The position numbers and the translations under genes were made by a program. The notes beneath the pieces were generated by a model. It saw nothing but the letters and a program-made list of their open reading frames with translations. It did no database searches and had not been told where the DNA came from. From Serratia sp. DD3 (GTDB lineage: Bacteria; Pseudomonadota; Gammaproteobacteria; Enterobacterales; Enterobacteriaceae), in contig NZ_AYKS02000099.1 in assembly GCF_000496755.2 (NCBI RefSeq), positions 1-8,328 of the forward strand: 8,328 nt of DNA. The letters run 5' to 3'. Shown in pieces: positions 6,049 through 8,328 of this stretch (positions within the stretch are counted from its first letter, which is position 1; every line of letters begins with the position of its first letter).

Positions 6049-6750
6049 TTACAATGCGCCCAATACATTAAGGTTTAACTTTTGTCGCAATAGCCACTCT
6101 TTTTCATGATTGAATGCAGCGCTAAACAATTCAGCTGTGCGATCAAGCTCAGCGGTTTGATCTTTCAATTCCTGTGATAGATCGGCCATTTTAGCCTGTT
6201 CTGTCAAAATCAACTGTTGTTGGCGCTCTATTTCAGCCTGTGCTTTTTCAACAATTGCCTGTTTTTCTGCCACTACTTTTTGACGTTCATCTATGCGTTG
6301 TTTGCGTTCAGAAGCCGCTTCTTCACGAAAGCGTAATTCCTGAGTTTCAAGATCACGCATATGCAATTCAATCTCCTGCTGCAAATTGGCAACGGATGCG
6401 CCATTTTGTTTCAATACGGCAAAAGCCGCTTGTAAGCGTGCGGCTTCATCAGGAAGAACTTTTTCTAGTGCGGTCATATTGCTGATCAGTTGGCGAAAAA
6501 CAGTTGCACGTGCGAGTACAGCTTGGTGCAAGCGTTCCACCATCGGGTTATCAGCAATGGAAGTGACCCCATTGGCTTCTGTTGTACCAGAGGACTGTGG
6601 AGTCTCTGTGGCGGCGGGGCTTTCATTGGCTGTCGTTGACTTTGGTTCAACCTCAAAAATGGCTTCACGTAAGCTGTCTGAAAAACGACCAAAGATAGAG
6701 CCGGATTTGCTGCCCATGGCTTGGGATTTATTATTTTTCTCTTCGGACAC
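6049..6750 (-). CDS. Cytosolic coiled-coil protein, first gene of the operon (function unknown)
   Basis: I do not recognise a named family for this 233-residue protein. Residues 1-35 contain a short motif region (SGSIFGRFSDSLREAIFEV) that could be an amphipathic helix. Residues 36-68 are a disordered Ser/Thr/Ala/Pro linker, 70-117 are helical (NPMVERLHQAVLARATVFRQ), and 118-208 form a long coiled coil rich in Glu, Gln, Lys and Arg. There is no signal peptide or TM segment, so it should be cytosolic. The start is GTG at 6750-6748, supported by AAGGAAG about 7 bases upstream. It leads the five-gene minus-strand unit, and the PspA-like gene begins 40 bases after its TAA. A coiled-coil partner or scaffold for the membrane-anchored coiled-coil protein is a reasonable guess, but only that. 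Confidence 0.75.
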   Translation of the reverse strand: MSEEKNNKSQAMGSKSGSIFGRFSDSLREAIFEVEPKSTTANESPAATETPQSSGTTEANGVTSIADNPMVERLHQAVLARATVFRQLISNMTALEKVLPDEAARLQAAFAVLKQNGASVANLQQEIELHMRDLETQELRFREEAASERKQRIDERQKVVAEKQAIVEKAQAEIERQQQLILTEQAKMADLSQELKDQTAELDRTAELFSAAFNHEKEWLLRQKLNLNVLGAL

Positions 6751-7478
6751 GGGCTTTCTTCCTTAATGATTTATTCAGCAAAACAGTCCCCCTGCGAATA
6801 GCTATCCACATCTGTTAGGTCTTGCATGATTATTGGATGACGTTTTTCTTCCAATTAAATGATAACTGCAGAGTCTGTTTGACGATCCCTCTAGGGGACG
6901 ATCATAATTTGCCGCGAGTTCGTCAATCTTCTTTGCCATTTCAATAAGAACATGGGCTGTACTAGTGGATGTTTTATCGAATTTTAGAGTGCGACCTCTT
7001 CGTGGATTCAAATGAGTTTAAGTAGCAAATTAATCGCGTATTTGATGTGTTGACGGTGGCTTGTCCACATCTAGGTGTTATCGCTTGTTGTGTCACTCAT
7101 ACTCAACACATACTAAACATCTTACTTGATCATTCAGGTAATAGGATTAAGAAAAATCTTATAAATCATTGAGGTGATAGATATCTTGCTCTGGTGTGAT
7201 TGAAACATTTGCTTACATTTATCTTGTTTATTAATTTTGTTAATGCTTCTATGGTGGTCGCCATAGGTTTTTATCTGACCATTTTCCAGTCTCAGAAAAA
7301 CTTATGATACACAGCGCTCTGCCCTTATCTTGTCATATAAATAGGTTGGTTGGTGACCCTGTTGTCTGCATCTGGTGATGCAAAAAGAAGTGGTTGTTTG
7401 GCAAGTGGCAAGGGGGGTCATACCGATTTATTTCCCGGGCAGACCGTTCTTCATTCTCTTTGTTGAGCAGGGTTAGTT
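6751..7478. other. Long divergent intergenic region between the ABC/PspA-like operon and tssBC
   Basis: About 728 bases separate the two divergent units. The region is mostly AT-rich and should hold the promoters for both. I see no confident sigma-70 or sigma-54 consensus. A weak minus-strand pair is TTGGAA and TAATCA with a 16-base spacer (around 6828-6856). Other structure includes a direct repeat GACGATC (6881-6887, 6898-6904), TCCACATCT at 6805-6813 and again at 7064-7072, an inverted repeat ATGTGTTGA/TCAACACAT (7045-7053, 7103-7111), and a small hairpin CTATGG/CCATAG (7249-7266) followed by GTTTTTA. A 69-codon minus frame at 7011-6802 has no ribosome site. Confidence 0.5.
6802..7011 (-). 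CDS. Possible small orphan ORF (69 aa), unrecognised
   Basis: The frame starts with ATG at 7011 and ends with TAG, giving MNPRRGRTLKFDKTST, then AHVLIEMAKKIDELAANYD and a Ser/Asn/Arg-rich tail. The middle part is a plausible amphipathic helix. There is no Shine-Dalgarno before the ATG and no family I recognise. It ends about 50 bases before the first gene of the minus-strand operon and reads in the same direction, so it could be a leader gene, a fragment of a mobile-element protein, or noise. I favour a remnant or noise. Confidence 0.2.
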   Translation of the reverse strand: MNPRRGRTLKFDKTSTSTAHVLIEMAKKIDELAANYDRPLEGSSNRLCSYHLIGRKTSSNNHARPNRCG

Positions 7479-7976
7479 ATGCCAAATTCCTTCCAAAATG
7501 AAATACCGAAGTCCAGGATAAACCTGAAATTAAACCTCCACACCGGAGGGGCGAAAAAGAAAACCGAAATACCGTTAAAATTGTTGGTGGCGGGTGACTT
7601 TAGTCATGGTCAAGAGACGGCCTCGTTGTCTGAGCGTGAGAAGGTAAACATAAATAAAAATAATTTCAATAGCGTCCTAATGGATTTTTCACCCTCTGTC
7701 AATATTGCGGTGGAAAATACCTTGGCGGGGGATGGCAGTGAAGAAAATATCTGCCTGACCTTCCAGAACATGAAAGACTTTACCCCCGAACAGGTCGCTC
7801 GTCAAATCCCGCAACTCAAAGCCATGCTGGCGATGCGCAGTCTGCTGCGTGACCTCAAATCCAACCTGCTGGATAACCAGGCGTTCCGTAAAGAGCTGGA
7901 AAAAATCCTGCGTGACCCTGCCCTGAGCAATGAACTGCGTTCTGAACTGTCTGCCCTGGCGCCTCAACAGCCTTAA
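7479..7976 (+). CDS. tssB: Type VI secretion system contractile sheath small subunit TssB (VipA/ImpB)
   Basis: TssB assembles with TssC in the cytoplasm into the contractile tubular sheath that drives the T6SS needle into neighbouring cells. The 165-residue length is normal. Diagnostic segments are KSRINLKLNLHTGGAKKKTE (11-30), IPLKLLVAGDFSHGQE, NINKNNFNSVLMDFSPSVNI, LTFQNMKDFTPEQVARQIPQ and LKAMLAMRSLLRDLKSNL, with the C-terminal helix FRKELEKILRDP, all typical of the family. The ATG at 7479 has AGGG six bases upstream. The first half of the gene is AT-rich and the second half clearly GC-richer, a shift that continues into tssC. A short hairpin with a T-run follows the stop codon before tssC. 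The gene appears intact and leads the T6SS unit that leaves the window to the right. Confidence 0.96.
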   Translation: MPNSFQNEIPKSRINLKLNLHTGGAKKKTEIPLKLLVAGDFSHGQETASLSEREKVNINKNNFNSVLMDFSPSVNIAVENTLAGDGSEENICLTFQNMKDFTPEQVARQIPQLKAMLAMRSLLRDLKSNLLDNQAFRKELEKILRDPALSNELRSELSALAPQQP

Positions 7977-7992
7977 CCGGCGACCGGTTTTT
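7975..7992 (+). terminator. Short terminator-like hairpin between tssB and tssC
   Basis: AACCGG (7975-7980), loop CGA, CCGGTT (7984-7989), followed by a run that gives TTTTT at 7988-7992. The stem begins in the tssB stop codon. With only 6 bp it is likely a partial terminator or an mRNA-stability stem rather than a full stop, because tssC must be transcribed through it. Confidence 0.45.
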
Positions 7993-8017
7993 AATGGATT
8001 AACACGAGATAATGCTA

Positions 8018-8328
8018 ATGACTGTAAAACATGAAAATGCGACCACGGGTGAAAGCGTGGTATTAGAGCGCCCAGCAGCAGGCGGTGTTTATGCCTCCCT
8101 GTTTGAAAAAATCAACCTGAGCCCGGTTTCCCACCTCAGTGCGCTGGACAGCTGGCAGGATGCACAGGCGATGTCTGATGCCACGGCCGATGAACGTTTG
8201 ACCGCCGGGGTGCAGGTGTTCCTCGAGCGTTTGCGCCTGGCCGGCACCAAAGTGGAAAAACTGGATAAAACCCTGATTGACCACCATATCGCTGAACTGG
8301 ACTTTCAGATCAGCCGCCAACTGGATGC
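8018..8328 (+). CDS. tssC: Type VI secretion system sheath large subunit TssC (VipB), N-terminal part, runs off window
   Basis: TssC forms the sheath wall together with TssB. Family members are usually around 490-520 residues; only the first 103 codons are present here. The visible part includes GGVYASLFEKINLSPVSHL, DATADERLTAGVQVFLERLR, and DKTLIDHHIAELDFQISRQLD, which is the classic TssC N-terminus including the LID..IAELD..IS.QLD helix that holds TssB. An ATG at 8012 is in frame, but the one at 8018 has GAG nine bases upstream and is the better start. It follows tssB by 41 bases, in the order usual for T6SS loci (tssB-tssC). Confidence 0.95.
   Translation, partial: MTVKHENATTGESVVLERPAAGGVYASLFEKINLSPVSHLSALDSWQDAQAMSDATADERLTAGVQVFLERLRLAGTKVEKLDKTLIDHHIAELDFQISRQLD

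Noticed and set aside
6009..6068. N-terminal extension of the PspA-like protein from an ATG at 6068
   Set aside because: It would overlap the end of the upstream gene, has no Shine-Dalgarno, and the extra 20 residues (MYWAHCNYSVHSIVD...) do not look conserved; the ATG at 6008 has a ribosome site.
7249..7273. Hairpin CTATGG/CCATAG plus GTTTTTA as a real terminator
   Set aside because: The stem is only 6 bp and there is no plus-strand gene upstream for it to terminate; kept only as a structural remark on the intergenic region.
7381..7440. TTGGCAAGTGGCAAG as a sigma-54 promoter for tssB
   Set aside because: The TGGCA half is present but no TTGC element follows at the required spacing.
1..8328. 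CRISPR array, tRNA or rRNA genes
   Set aside because: No regularly spaced repeats and no sequence that folds or reads like a tRNA or rRNA were noticed on either strand.

Overview
The window looks like a chromosomal accessory region of a gamma-proteobacterium of the Enterobacterales. The protein styles (an Mtr-like tryptophan permease, type VI secretion TssB/TssC) and the moderate-to-low GC content fit the Morganellaceae (Photorhabdus, Xenorhabdus, Proteus, Providencia), but this placement is inferred from style and no marker gene confirms it.

Layout, left to right. Positions 1-350 hold one end of an IS10-like IS4-family insertion sequence, with the transposase N-terminus on the minus strand and running off the window. 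Positions 621-1034 (+) are the 3' third of an Mtr/TnaB-type aromatic amino acid permease that has lost its first ~280 codons. Positions 1035-1393 contain hairpins, one of them a possible terminator for the minus-strand operon, and a startless open frame that may be gene debris. Positions 6750-1394 (minus) hold five intact, closely spaced genes, transcribed from right to left: a cytosolic coiled-coil protein, a two-TM PspA-like coiled-coil protein, a periplasmic solute-binding protein fused to an OmpA peptidoglycan-binding domain, an SsuC/TauC-type ABC permease, and its ATPase. A near-perfect hairpin with a U-tract separates the binding-protein gene from the permease/ATPase pair. Positions 6751-7478 form a long, mostly AT-rich divergent intergenic region. 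Positions 7479-8328 (+) hold tssB and the start of tssC, the two sheath proteins of a type VI secretion system, which continues beyond the window.

The main point of interest is the five-gene minus-strand cluster. It has the parts of a nitrate/sulfonate/taurine-class ABC importer, but its binding protein appears fixed to the cell wall by an OmpA domain, and it shares an apparent transcript with a membrane-anchored PspA/ESCRT-III-like protein and a soluble coiled-coil protein. The permease coupling loop is also far from the usual EAA consensus. Together these suggest an envelope sensing or maintenance machine bridging peptidoglycan, inner membrane and cytoplasm, rather than a plain nutrient importer. 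This is inference; the substrate and function cannot be read from the sequence. The cluster lies next to a T6SS locus on one side and IS/pseudogene debris on the other, as expected for an accessory locus.
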